A stretch of DNA of 64,000 nt, taken from positions 100,784 to 164,783 of the forward strand of contig MU603959.1 of NCBI GenBank assembly GCA_025201845.1, in the 5' to 3' direction. Position numbers and translations under genes: made by a program. This DNA is from Martensiomyces pterosporus (taxonomy: Eukaryota > Kickxellomycota > Kickxellomycetes > Kickxellales > Kickxellaceae). A model generated the notes under the pieces. That model had not been told where the DNA came from, ran no database searches, and saw only the letters and a list, made by a program, of their open reading frames with translations. The first letter of the stretch is position 1. Each line of letters begins with the position of its first letter. Of this stretch, positions 51,052 through 60,736 are shown piece by piece.

Positions 51052-52052
51052 CATTTTTGATCGATAAGCTCTTTTTTTGCCTCCTTCAACAATTGTGTGC
51101 CAATAGGCAGGGGTGGGTGTTGGCGTATGTAGAAGAGGAGCTCTGGTTTGTGGGCAGAGCTAGCAAACTCGTTTTCCTGCATCTCTTTTGCTCTTTTCCA
51201 GGGAAACACCAAGATGGCGCGTATTTCGGTGCTGTGCTTAAACACACTACAAAGTATCCCCAGCAAGCGCTGCATGCGTGTTGCTCAGCGCTCACATAGC
51301 AACAAGCAAAACAACATGAGATGCAGCATCTTTGCGCTTGGATTCCGTGTATAGGTAGCGGCATATCTGCATCGGTTATCAGGAGTTGTATTGCGCACAA
51401 TCGTGCCTTCTTCGACAGCGACTGACTCGGTTCTATTCCCGCACAGTCTGCTGATTAATCCTATTCTGCCACACGCACTGACGACGCAGTTTCAATTGTT
51501 TAGTGACGCTACTCCAGACTGGCCTGGGTGGGTTTGAATGCCCGCCTTCTTGAAAATGATGCTAGGCTTCTGCATGCAGGCCATGTGCAGCTTGAGGGAG
51601 GGTATTAGGATGTCGTCGGTTGATGCCAAATCGCCCTGTCGGGCTTGGGTGCCTCTACCGACTGCGCGCCCACGGAGCTCGACGGGAGCAAAGCTGTGAC
51701 TGGGTTTCCCTGTGTAGCCCATCCAAGATGGTCATGCACTTTAAAGCGATTTACACGGAGGCAATGTAAAGTCCGGGATCCTCTTCCCCCCGGAAGCTCT
51801 GCAAAGCAAGACCGCGCTTGACGCTAGTACGGGTGTGAATTGCGCAATGCGCTCTGGGTGTGCGTGTCGTCTGCGTGCACTGTCAATGGGTGAGCAGCTG
51901 CATATGCGACAGCGCAAAAGGCGAGCGCTTCAATGTGCTCCTGGTCTTTATATATAAGGCCCGAGCTTGGCAGCACCCCCTGCACGGGCACCAACCAAAC
52001 CACCAACCAGCCTCCTTTTTTCCATCCCCTTTTGCTTTGAGCCGTTTTGTTG
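51052..52052. other. Intergenic with amidase promoter
   Basis: About 1 kb with no supported gene. A TATATAAG element at 51951-51958 lies about 95 bp before the amidase ATG at 52053 and is the probable TATA box. Confidence 0.5.
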
Positions 52053-53741
52053 ATGGCTGCCCTCAGTAGACTAATCGGATATCTCATCTTCCGCCCTTTG
52101 CAGATTCTTCTGTGGGCGCCCTGGAGAAGGCTTGCCTTTGCTTACATCCGCCGCTATAACGGGGTGCCTCAAAAGCTCAGGCAGGTCAGGCGGCTGGCAC
52201 TCAACCAAGAAACCTCGCTGGACAACTATGATTCGGTCTTGCTTCTCTCAGCGACAGAGTTGGCTCGCAGGATCCGCTCAGGGAGGCTTACATCCGAGGC
52301 CGTTGTGGCCGCTTACATCGAGCGCATCAAGAAGGTCAACCCGTTCCTCAACGCCGTCGTCGCGGACCGCTTCGATGAGGCTCTTGCCGAGGCCCGTGCA
52401 ATCGACAAGCTCATTGCCAGCGGTGATATCCCAGAGGAGTGCAGCGTCGAGAAGAAGCCCTTCCTTGGTGTTCCCATCACAATCAAGGAGTGCATTGCCG
52501 TCAAGGGCATGCCCAACACCTATGGTTTGGCTTGGCGCGAGAACAACCCCAAGTACAGCCCAGCGACCTACTCGTCGCCACGCACTGAAAATCTAGTCCG
52601 TGCTGGATTCGTCATCCTCGGCGTGACCAACAACCCCGAGCTGCTGATGGCTTGGGAGAGCGACAACACTGTCTATGGCCGTGCGCTAAACCCTTATGAT
52701 TTGAGCCGCCACACCGGTGGCAGCTCGTCTGGTGAGGGCGCCATTGTTGGTGCTGGCGGGTCTGTTATTGGGGTTGGCACAGATATTGGCGGCAGCATCC
52801 GCATGCCGGCATTCTTCTGCGGTGTCTTTGGGCACAAGACCACGTCCGAGTGGATTCCCAAGGAGCCACCTCACTTCCTCTCGCCCAGGACCCAAGGCAA
52901 GGCCGCGTGTGCCACCACTGGACCTATCTGCCGGTACGCCGAGGATATTGCTCCTTTCGTTTCGGCCTTGATTGGTCGCGATATCGGCAACCCTGCCTCC
53001 GTCGATCTGACCAAGCTCCGTGTCGTTGCACTCCCCGATGGTGTGGGGCCACACCTGTTTGTCTCCAGCCTCGATCCAGAGCTTCGCCAGACCGTCGTCA
53101 ACGTTGCCAACTACCTCGGTCAGCAGGTGGTGGGCCACCACAATGTGCGTTTCGCCAAGGCACCCGCAACCACCAGCCTGGCGTTTGCCAACTTTGGCCC
53201 AGTCATCACCACAGGGGAGCCCAGATTTGTCGAGACTCTGGGCGGCGAGAATCTGCCACCGCTCAACTACAAGAGTGAGGTCATCCCGTTCATCCTGGGC
53301 AAATCCCGCCACACGCTAAACTCGCTGATGCTGTGTCTCTCTATGGCCATTGTCAGACCCAAGACTAGGGACGAGGTCATGCCCATTTGGAACAAGCTGA
53401 GGGAGGAGTTTGAGAGCCTGATGGGTGACAATGGCGTGCTCATCTTCCCTCCCCATGCATTGACTGCCCAGCCTCACGGAGTCAGCTACTTTAGCCCGCT
53501 GAACCACATTTACACGGCTATCTTCAATGCCCTCGGATTCCCCGCTACCCAGGTGCCTATTGGTTTGAGCAAGGGTGGTCTGCCGCTTGGTGTGCAGGTT
53601 GTTACGCGCAAAGGCGAGGATCTGAAGACGATCGCTGTCGCCATCCAGCTCGAAAAGAGGTTTGGCGGCTGGGTTCCCCCTCGTCGCTTCGGCGCGCCTA
53701 TTACCGAAAGGAAGTCTGAGCAGTTCTATATCCACCAATAG
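52053..53741 (+). CDS. Fatty-acid-amide-hydrolase-like amidase, N-terminal membrane helix
   Basis: 562 residues from ATG 52053; the frame opens two codons before at TTG. An N-terminal hydrophobic stretch (LSRLIGYLIFRPLQILLW) suggests a single membrane anchor, as in FAAH and FAAH2. The amidase-signature triad is complete. Lys145 is in PITIKECIAV, Ser224 in HTGGSSSGEG and Ser248 in TDIGGSIRMP. The spacing from Lys to the serines (79 and 103) is close to mammalian FAAH (75 and 99). FGHKT-type GVFGHKTTSEW follows. The family cleaves fatty-acid amides, and in fungi may use other amide substrates. Convergent with the PY-motif gene (91 bp). I cannot tell the substrate. Confidence 0.92.
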   Translation: MAALSRLIGYLIFRPLQILLWAPWRRLAFAYIRRYNGVPQKLRQVRRLALNQETSLDNYDSVLLLSATELARRIRSGRLTSEAVVAAYIERIKKVNPFLNAVVADRFDEALAEARAIDKLIASGDIPEECSVEKKPFLGVPITIKECIAVKGMPNTYGLAWRENNPKYSPATYSSPRTENLVRAGFVILGVTNNPELLMAWESDNTVYGRALNPYDLSRHTGGSSSGEGAIVGAGGSVIGVGTDIGGSIRMPAFFCGVFGHKTTSEWIPKEPPHFLSPRTQGKAACATTGPICRYAEDIAPFVSALIGRDIGNPASVDLTKLRVVALPDGVGPHLFVSSLDPELRQTVVNVANYLGQQVVGHHNVRFAKAPATTSLAFANFGPVITTGEPRFVETLGGENLPPLNYKSEVIPFILGKSRHTLNSLMLCLSMAIVRPKTRDEVMPIWNKLREEFESLMGDNGVLIFPPHALTAQPHGVSYFSPLNHIYTAIFNALGFPATQVPIGLSKGGLPLGVQVVTRKGEDLKTIAVAIQLEKRFGGWVPPRRFGAPITERKSEQFYIHQ

Positions 53742-53832
53742 GCAGACCACATCCGTTTCCTTTCTTATATTGCTTAGCCTAATGTACCAGGGAGTGTAGT
53801 TATCAAACGTGTCACTAGTAGTGCTTGCATTG

Positions 53833-54852
53833 TCAGGGCATGGTGTGATATCGCAGATGCCGGACTGGGTATTCTTCGATGACAGGGATAGCCGAAACAA
53901 CCAAGAACTCGTGCTGGTCGGGATCCAAATCGCCATGAATAACAAGCGTGCCCAGAGTAGTGTCCTTCTTCGAGTAATGAACCACTTCAGCCAGCAGTCG
54001 GCCGGTGGCCCGATCCACGCACATGAACGCCGTCCACGGCCTTTCGGGCGACACAGCGGCTGGGTTTTTAGCCTCCTGGTTGCGCTGCCATCTGAGCTTT
54101 TCGCCCTGCTGGTCGGGGAACGCAAAGTCGTAAGTAAAGGGGAATGGATACGTTGATTTGAGGCGGACTTGCTGCTCGGCAGCTGACTCACTTTCCTCGT
54201 AGGCAGGCGGCGGCGCGTCGTCGTTCTCCTTGTGCACATACTCGCGGTTCTCGTCCGCAGGCTTGTTGTCAAGCAAGCGTGCAGTAGTACCAATATCGTC
54301 TTCATCCAAGTCCCGTTCGTATGGCGACTCTGGTGCAGATGACTCGGAGCCACCATTGCTACCCCCATTGCTAGCAGCTGCCGACTGCTGTTGCTGCTGT
54401 TGTTGTTGTTGCTGCTGCTGCTGGCTGAATGCAGGTGCCATTGAGATAGGCGGCGGCGGCGGCGGCGGCGGCGGCGGAGCGTCCACCTTTCGAGAGAACA
54501 CAAGCTCAAAGCCATGGACTTCTCGTCGACAGTCCCACGCCAGCGCAGAACTACTGCCAGTAGTATTGTTGTTGGTGGCGCATTTGTAGAGCTGCATTTT
54601 TGACGGAGTCAGTCCCTTGACTTTCTTGACATACGCCACCGCCCCAGTGTCAGTGTCTACAGCGTGCACTGTGCGCGACATCACCTGCGGATACTTCAAG
54701 GTATACTTTTTGCGTGTCGCCGACTCGAGCGTTTCCTCGTAAGTAGGCAGGTCCTCCAGCCCCTCCTCCTCGTCGTCAGGAGGTGACTGCTGCTGGTGCT
54801 GGTGCTGCTGCGGTGGGTTGGTTCGACTGCTGCTGCTGCTGCCGGCCTCCAT
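53833..54852 (-). CDS. PY-motif protein with polyproline and polyglutamine tracts and LURP/Tubby-like C-terminal domain
   Basis: 339 residues from ATG 54852. An out-of-frame ATG at 54860 gives a two-codon ORF (ATG AAG TGA) ending over the true start. The protein carries two PY motifs, DLPTYEE and APPPAYEE, which WW domains of Rsp5/Nedd4-type ligases bind. A Pro run (coded by GCC repeats near 54454-54477) is followed by a Gln run (near 54389-54422). The last 150 residues have FTYDFAFPDQQGEKLRWQR, RPWTAFMCVD and a VVSAIPVIEE pattern that resembles the LURP1/Tubby beta-barrel fold seen in many fungal lipid- or membrane-associated proteins. I do not recognise an orthologue. A ubiquitin-ligase adaptor role is an inference from the PY motifs. 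Confidence 0.75.
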   Translation of the reverse strand: MEAGSSSSSRTNPPQQHQHQQQSPPDDEEEGLEDLPTYEETLESATRKKYTLKYPQVMSRTVHAVDTDTGAVAYVKKVKGLTPSKMQLYKCATNNNTTGSSSALAWDCRREVHGFELVFSRKVDAPPPPPPPPPPISMAPAFSQQQQQQQQQQQQQSAAASNGGSNGGSESSAPESPYERDLDEDDIGTTARLLDNKPADENREYVHKENDDAPPPAYEESESAAEQQVRLKSTYPFPFTYDFAFPDQQGEKLRWQRNQEAKNPAAVSPERPWTAFMCVDRATGRLLAEVVHYSKKDTTLGTLVIHGDLDPDQHEFLVVSAIPVIEEYPVRHLRYHTMP

Positions 54853-55199
54853 CACTTCATTCAAGTTACTGAGGATTTATAATTTATAGAAAAGAGACGG
54901 CGCTGGTCAAATAGTAAACATTTAAAAAAAGGAGGCTTCAATTTGAGGGCTGGACGTTTGTGCAGATAGAGAAAGGCATGCAAGCACGTAGTCAGGCGGA
55001 ACAGCCGGCTTTGTGTTTTTCCCCGCAAATGAAATCAGCACCAAGTGCCACCCTCTTGGCATGCAAGAAATGAGCCGTGCATACCGCGCGCAGGACAGCA
55101 TCGCAAGGACATTGACACGGCCGATAATTGGCATATTTGTGTGTATATATATATTTTTGGAGCGCTACGTGGCAGAAATCATCACTAATAAGGCATTGC

Positions 55200-57071
55200 T
55201 CAGTTGTTGGTCGCGAACCTTGTATACACGTCTGCATACAGCATGAACAGAACCTCGTCCTTGACCTCGTCCAGGATGGTCAGGTACATCTCGCGGCGAC
55301 TTAGCTTCTCACGGATCCGACGAACCATGATTGGGGGCACATTGACAGCCGTGTATGAGCTCGAGTTGATGTAGACGGAGAATATCGTCACTAGCTTATC
55401 CATCAGCGCCGAGGGGAATGTGGTTCGCTCGGTCAGCCTGTACTGCGGATACACAGCACGAGCCGTGTCCAGAATGCTGACCGTGGCGTTTGTCTGCAGG
55501 TTCAGCGACCTGGCATTGGCCACCACTACGCTATCCACCAGGTGGTTAGACATGGCCAGCTGGCTAACTGGGTCTCCATGGCCATGGTGCCCGGCCAGTG
55601 AGTCTATGGTGGACATCATCAGTGGCGTCTGCAGATGGTCGCTGGTCTCGACCGAGTACTCCTCGCGGCCAAGAGACATGATGGTCAAGGCCTTGAGTGA
55701 CTGGTACTCGTCAACAAAGGCGGTGAGCTCGGAGCAGAAGCACGAAGCAGCGTACTCGCGGAACATCTGGTATTCGTGAGCATCGTCAAGCATCTTGTTG
55801 AAATCCGCACGCTTGGCCTGGTCATCGCGGTCGCTGTTTGGCGCAAGCACTGCTGTCATCAGGGACCCTGAGGCTCTGCCCCTGCCGAGTTTCCACGCGA
55901 CCTTTTTTGCGTGTCTGATGGAGCGCCACAAAGGAAGCGCAACAGAAGACACATGGATGACAAAGACAGCCACCCACATGTAAAACATCGAAGACCATGC
56001 CCACGATAGGTCGCGGAACGTAGTTTCCCACAGGATCGTCATTATAGCACAGACAATGCCTATTGTGTCGCAGATGATGAGGTCGTTTCGAATGCCATAC
56101 GCGTCGTTCAATTTCCAGGCCATGACCAAAAGCGCAGGGCAAACAACGACGAGGTAGATAACGATGATGCCAGTAACCGGCATGAACCCCCACAAAAATG
56201 GACAGTACTCGCCCAAGGGGCGGATGCTGAACTGCTTGTTAACGATGTTGACGACCAGCGTGACGACTGCGACGATGGCTGCGGAGGTGATGACATAGAT
56301 TATCATAGCACGGTCAGTTGTGTAGCCCTGGAGTCGCGAGTACCACTGGAGCCTGCGGTACAGCCTCATCCATGGCTCATTGTCAACAAGTGCGCCAGCA
56401 GCGCTCGGTGGAGGCATTATCCGCGCCGCAACGCGCTTCTCCTCAATGCTGGCGCCGCCCACAAGCGCTCTGGCCTGGTGTCCGTCGCTGTAGCTGACAT
56501 CGGTCATCTGCGTGCTGCTCATCCTATCCACGCTACCAGGGAACGAGCCTGGAGGGCCATACTCCGAGCCACCATACACCTCAGTCCCCGCATCAGCTCT
56601 CTTCTTTGCGTCGTGCAGCTGCTGCGCATGTCTGCGGTTACTGCTGAGTCTTGGCGGACCACCCGACACGGGCATGTCGTTGGTCGACAGCTGGCTGTTC
56701 AGCGAATGGATTTTGGAAACAACAATGAGCTGGACGGCTCGGGCCGACACAGCGGTGAGTAGCAGGGTGAACCCAATGTCGAATAGCCACAGCTTGAGGA
56801 AGCAGGGCCATTTGTTGAGCGCCGTGCTCACCAGCCCATTTGTGCCTATGAGAAAGCCTCCAACAGCTTGGATGGTCACAAGCTTGACGGACCGCTGGTA
56901 CAGTCCGCTGTGCCTATAACGCGCCTTGATGATGAACAGCGCTAGCGTGGAAATCACAAAGACCGTGTATAGGGCGTAGACAGTGAACAAGATGCCCACA
57001 CGAATATTGTAGTTTGTTGTGCCCTCTGCCCACGGCTGCGGGCCCGTGTATTTGTAGTCCCGGGTAGTCAT
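55200..57071 (-). CDS. Seven-transmembrane protein with C-terminal RGS domain
   Basis: 623 residues from ATG 57071. Seven hydrophobic segments can be placed at about 24-46, 64-84, 90-118, 257-280, 296-322, 335-353 and 360-382. A long loop (about 120-250, with Ser and Pro) joins segments 3 and 4. A C-terminal helical domain (about 415-615) has the RGS pattern: FREYAASCFCSELTAFVDEYQSL early, and INSSSYTAVNVPP with REMYLTILDEVKDEVLFMLY late. This is the plan of fungal 7TM-RGS proteins and plant RGS1, thought to accelerate GTP hydrolysis on G-alpha at the plasma membrane. Whether an extracellular ligand exists is unknown. Co-directional with the PY-motif gene upstream by coordinate, with 347 bp between. 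Confidence 0.85.
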   Translation of the reverse strand: MTTRDYKYTGPQPWAEGTTNYNIRVGILFTVYALYTVFVISTLALFIIKARYRHSGLYQRSVKLVTIQAVGGFLIGTNGLVSTALNKWPCFLKLWLFDIGFTLLLTAVSARAVQLIVVSKIHSLNSQLSTNDMPVSGGPPRLSSNRRHAQQLHDAKKRADAGTEVYGGSEYGPPGSFPGSVDRMSSTQMTDVSYSDGHQARALVGGASIEEKRVAARIMPPPSAAGALVDNEPWMRLYRRLQWYSRLQGYTTDRAMIIYVITSAAIVAVVTLVVNIVNKQFSIRPLGEYCPFLWGFMPVTGIIVIYLVVVCPALLVMAWKLNDAYGIRNDLIICDTIGIVCAIMTILWETTFRDLSWAWSSMFYMWVAVFVIHVSSVALPLWRSIRHAKKVAWKLGRGRASGSLMTAVLAPNSDRDDQAKRADFNKMLDDAHEYQMFREYAASCFCSELTAFVDEYQSLKALTIMSLGREEYSVETSDHLQTPLMMSTIDSLAGHHGHGDPVSQLAMSNHLVDSVVVANARSLNLQTNATVSILDTARAVYPQYRLTERTTFPSALMDKLVTIFSVYINSSSYTAVNVPPIMVRRIREKLSRREMYLTILDEVKDEVLFMLYADVYTRFATNN

Positions 57072-57662
57072 TCAAGTGTAGGGATGTGTGTGGATTACAG
57101 CGCGAACGGGGCGGGGGGTTGTAGCAACAATATATGTATAAACTCCGAAAAGAGAACGTATAAAACTAAGGGGAATAAATAATAAATGGGAAGTGCGGGC
57201 AGATGTTAGGAAATGGAAGGCGTCGAAAGGGAAGAGGCAGCGGAGAAGTGGCGGGCGACAGTGCGCTCTTTGGTGTTATGTGTGGTGAGCACATCGCTGC
57301 ACGGTATCTCCATTCATGCACTCCAAAATTGGCTTCCTGCTTGTCCCCCATGCCAATTGCACAGGCAGGCACAAAGTTTTCTCTTTTCCTAAAGAAAGGC
57401 CGATCGACGGGGCTGCAGCACCCAGAGCGCAAAATTTGGGCACAGATTTCCTGCCAAGTGTTTGTTGTGAGTGATGTATGGGTGATGGGGAGGGCGACAT
57501 GTAGCTGCGCTGTGATTTGCAAGCAAGTAGCTTTGTATATTTGCACAATTCAGCCTATTTTGCTTGTGGACCACCATACGTGTGGATCGGCAAATGCTCC
57601 AGCCAAGTGCTCCACTTGATCGTGGCCCTAGCGCTGTCGACAAGGCTATGCCGGATATCCCG

Positions 57663-58039
57663 TTAGCTTGCAATCAGCACTGGGGATAGCAGAATCAGTG
57701 CAACCGTAGTTTCTGCAAAGAAATTTGCAGTGTCTTTCAGGACAGCATTCTCTTGAGCGGCATACTGGCTGCTACTGGTCCTCTGCAGGTTCCGCTCTCC
57801 TTCAAGTCTGCATGTGGTTCTATTAAAATCTGGCTGCGCCCGCGAAAGCGGAGACAGGAGGATTGCGACCAACTGGCTGACTATGCCGATGGGTCGCTGT
57901 CCCCATTTGTGTGGAGGAGCAAGCCAGCATTGCATATCGCTGTCACTCAACAGTCCACATCCACACAGGAGCAGAACCAGTATCACCTGCAGGCGAGTCC
58001 AATAGAGGTGAGAAGCAAAGGGAAAAAAATCATCGCCAT
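57663..58039 (-). CDS. Possible small secreted/GPI-type protein, two exons
   Basis: A signal-peptide-like start, MAMIFFPLLLTSIGLAC, begins at ATG 58039 and stops at 57987, where a GTGATA donor could begin a 47-bp intron. An acceptor at 57940 (TGACAG) would restore the open frame 57663-57939, whose end (ETTVALILLSPVLIAS) is a hydrophobic GPI-type tail. Predicted product about 108 residues. Weak points: the donor is not a strong consensus, the branch point is poor and the middle part has no recognisable domain. The two ends together are the only support. Confidence 0.3.
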
Positions 58040-58247
58040 CAAAATGAGTGGAATATGCACTTCTGCGTCTTTGCTACTTGCTGACAACTCGTTTGACACA
58101 TTAGGCGCGCGAACGAGTCGCGATTGCCGTTGCCTGAGCCAAGCCGAGCCGAACCCGAATCACGTGTATTTTGGAGTGATGAGCGCAGCAGCCAAAACAG
58201 AAAAATTGCGCAGCAGGTCAGAGAAAGCAGGCAATTGATAACAGCAG

Positions 58248-58255
58248 TATAAATA
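58248..58255 (+). promoter_or_regulatory. TATA box of the F-box-like gene
   Basis: TATAAATA at 58248-58255, 152 bp before the ATG at 58400. An ATG at 58258 falls at or before the expected transcription start and begins a different, overlapping frame, so it may not be used. Confidence 0.6.
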
Positions 58256-58399
58256 GGATGCGATGCAAGCTCCTACGCCCCCCACCACACACCGCCCTCA
58301 CCACTTCAAACAGCAGCGCTCCTCCATCTCATACGCACATTCGCCAGCAAGCTGCGGGTGGTTTGCCTTCTACCATATCGTTTCCCCTTGTAATTACTC

Positions 58400-60169
58400 A
58401 TGCAGTCTCCAATCCAAGCTCTACCGCTGACCATCATCGAGTCAATCGCATCGTATGTCGCCACTCACAACCCTCCACAGGTCATGGCGCCGCCCAACCA
58501 TCCGCCTCCTCCTACACCTATGCCTTCGTTAGTTCCTCTGCGATCGGTCAGTCGTGCTTGGAAGTACGTCGCAGACTCGCAGTTTTACCAGTCAACATAT
58601 CTGTCATTCATGGGGTCCGATTGCTATCACAACCAAGAGAGCGAGATTTTGCGACTCGACACTGCCATTGAGCACGGGTGCCAGAGGCATGTAAAGAGAG
58701 TTCATCTGGCCTTTGCCCTGTGCAATGTCTGTCTAAATGGGGATACCACCATCAAGCTAAGGGACATGCTTGCCGCCAATGGGCAGCTGACGTCTGTTTA
58801 CGAGCTGGCTATTCTTCCATATTGGGAATTCAGCCCCTATATGCCAGCGCAGTTTTTCGAGGACCCAAAATACGACACCACCACTGGCCGTCTTGTGAGC
58901 GGCGTTGAGACGAGTAAAACGGAAAGTGCAAGAGCAAACATCGCCGAATTCGTCCTGGCCATCCGCGAACTGATGCCGAATATCAGGGTGATGACAATGC
59001 ACCATGCGTTGAGCGTCCAGCACTATGCACAGCTACACAGAGAGGTGCGGACAGCAACAGGGCTTCTGCAGAGCATCATTAACAACCCCACGCGGCTGTC
59101 GCTGGAGTCGATCCATGTAAACAAGGAAATGCTCCTAAGGATAAATTCTCCTGTGCTGCAGAGCATTTCGATCTCGCGCCACAAACACACCCAGTGCCAT
59201 GTCGAGCTGATCCGCCGTAACGCTCCGACGCTTGTGAATCTCAATATTTCGTATGCATCGTCGCTGGCCGTTACAAGGCTATTTAAGGGAAACCGCCAAG
59301 GCAGCTCGACTCTGGTATACCCCAGACTGGAGAAGCTCAGCATTTCCATGTGCTCTGGGTATAGAAAGCCCGATGGTTTTGCACATAAGGTCAATCCAGT
59401 CCCAGTGCTCACTTCATTCACATGCAAGGGCCACTTCCCATTCCCTTCGAGCGATATTATTGACTACAGCCGATCCCGGCTGCAGGTATTCAAGATTGAG
59501 CTGGACAACGACCTGTTTGACATTTTCACAAAGAACAGGACGCTAGAGGCTGGCTCATTCAAGTCGCTTGGTGCAGTCTCGCTTGGGTGGACGGATCGGG
59601 ATAAGAGGAATGCAGGCGAGCGAATGTGCAAGTTGTTCTTGACAATGTTCGAGATCGGGCCTCACGCGCAGGTTATCGAGCCACGAGATCTGAACAGACT
59701 GGCCTACGACGATGATGTCTTGCCCAAACTGGGCTTTGTGAGCTCTGTTCGTGTGCTCGATTTGCAGAAAACCTTCACGACGCTCAACGAAACGGTCTCG
59801 CTGCTCTCAAAGTTCCCTAACCTGTTCAAGGCGAATGTTGCGCTGATCGAGCAAAGAGGCAGCTATAGCTTGCGCATGCCTGCTGATAGCTACATCAGGG
59901 AGTGCCAGGAAACTATGCGAGTAAACAAATCGGCGATCCACGCCCTGGGTATTCACTCGGTCGGCTTCACTAGAAGCAGGAGGTGCGGCGAGTTTGTTGT
60001 GCTGCTCGCTGATATGTTCCCTAGCATCAGGCGCGTGCGTATTGGGTACAAGGACAAGAGCATTGCTGCAAAAGTGATGACGGGCATCGAGTTTGCGCTG
60101 TTGAGGCCAATATACAAGGAAAACGAGCATGTTCAGGCAATAGACTTTGGGGTCAGCAAGCACTGGTAA
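58400..60169 (+). CDS. F-box-like, leucine-rich protein of unknown target
   Basis: 589 residues from ATG 58400. The N-terminus (LPLTIIESIASYVA...LRSVSRAWKYVADSQFYQS) has the LP-x-I-hydrophobic and VS-x-x-W pattern of an F-box or F-box-like motif, about 10-70. The rest is a repetitive succession of helix and Leu/Ile-rich strand segments (for example SLESIHVNKEMLLRI, TLVNLNISYASSLAV, RLEKLSISMCSG) resembling irregular leucine-rich repeats. Proteins like this are numerous in several early-diverging fungi. If it is an SCF substrate receptor, its target is unknown. Convergent with the PY membrane-protein gene (105 bp). Confidence 0.7.
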   Translation: MQSPIQALPLTIIESIASYVATHNPPQVMAPPNHPPPPTPMPSLVPLRSVSRAWKYVADSQFYQSTYLSFMGSDCYHNQESEILRLDTAIEHGCQRHVKRVHLAFALCNVCLNGDTTIKLRDMLAANGQLTSVYELAILPYWEFSPYMPAQFFEDPKYDTTTGRLVSGVETSKTESARANIAEFVLAIRELMPNIRVMTMHHALSVQHYAQLHREVRTATGLLQSIINNPTRLSLESIHVNKEMLLRINSPVLQSISISRHKHTQCHVELIRRNAPTLVNLNISYASSLAVTRLFKGNRQGSSTLVYPRLEKLSISMCSGYRKPDGFAHKVNPVPVLTSFTCKGHFPFPSSDIIDYSRSRLQVFKIELDNDLFDIFTKNRTLEAGSFKSLGAVSLGWTDRDKRNAGERMCKLFLTMFEIGPHAQVIEPRDLNRLAYDDDVLPKLGFVSSVRVLDLQKTFTTLNETVSLLSKFPNLFKANVALIEQRGSYSLRMPADSYIRECQETMRVNKSAIHALGIHSVGFTRSRRCGEFVVLLADMFPSIRRVRIGYKDKSIAAKVMTGIEFALLRPIYKENEHVQAIDFGVSKHW

Positions 60170-60274
60170 GCAGGGAACCAGCATCTTTATTGCTTATTTG
60201 CCACTGGTTTCTTGCTGAAAACACTGATTCTGGCATTGGTATTGAAATACATATGCGAAAAGCGGCACTTTGTC

Positions 60275-60736
60275 TTAGTCAATTGGATGCAAGCAGTACG
60301 ACGGTGTGCTGCCTTGATACGGCGGTGGAGACTGTGCTCTGTCTCTGTACACTGCCACTTCTGGCACAGTGACAGGAGAGTCGCGCAGGACGAGGCTTGA
60401 GTACGATAGATGCGCAGCAAATCTAGGGCCACTATATGTTGGAGAGTATTTGGGCAGTGGCTCGGGGGATCTCTCTGCGTTTCTGTTCAGCGACAGAAGC
60501 ATCCGCTTCCTTCTGCGACGACGTCTTTCCACTAGCCACCAAGCCAAAGCTCCGATGAGAAATAGAAGCACTGATGATGCCCAAATCAGGTGGAGCCAGT
60601 TTTTGTGCTTGTAGTAACAAAAGCCGTTTTCATCACACGTCATCCATTTTCTGAATAAGGTTCTAGACGCACGTGGTGCTGCTGCTGCTGCCCTTGATAA
60701 TGCTGTTTGGCTGCGGTCTTTCCTGTGGATGAACAT
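60275..60736 (-). CDS. Single-pass membrane protein with Cys-rich motif and PY motifs (RCR/WBP1/Shisa-like plan)
   Basis: At least 153 residues from ATG 60736. The order is: short luminal region with WMTCDENGFCYYKHKN, one membrane helix (LHLIWASSVLLFLIGALAWWLV), a basic stop-transfer RRRRRRKR, then a tail with LPKYSP and SPPPYQGSTP. The last is a PPxY motif that binds WW domains. This order resembles animal WBP1/VOPP1 and Shisa proteins and fungal RCR1-type proteins, though only by plan. The 5' end is uncertain. Frame 60663-61037 on the same strand, overlapping, is Cys-rich (CKSCESNRICIC, CVYNCESI, ACSICPKDS) and could be an upstream exon of a longer extracellular domain; no clear splice donor and acceptor in matching phase was found. 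Confidence 0.55.
   Translation of the reverse strand: MFIHRKDRSQTALSRAAAAAPRASRTLFRKWMTCDENGFCYYKHKNWLHLIWASSVLLFLIGALAWWLVERRRRRRKRMLLSLNRNAERSPEPLPKYSPTYSGPRFAAHLSYSSLVLRDSPVTVPEVAVYRDRAQSPPPYQGSTPSYCLHPID

Noticed and set aside
58258..58671. Upstream ATG frame of 137 residues overlapping the F-box-like gene
   Set aside because: Its ATG lies only about 3 to 10 bp after the TATA box, before the expected transcription start, and its product has no domain.
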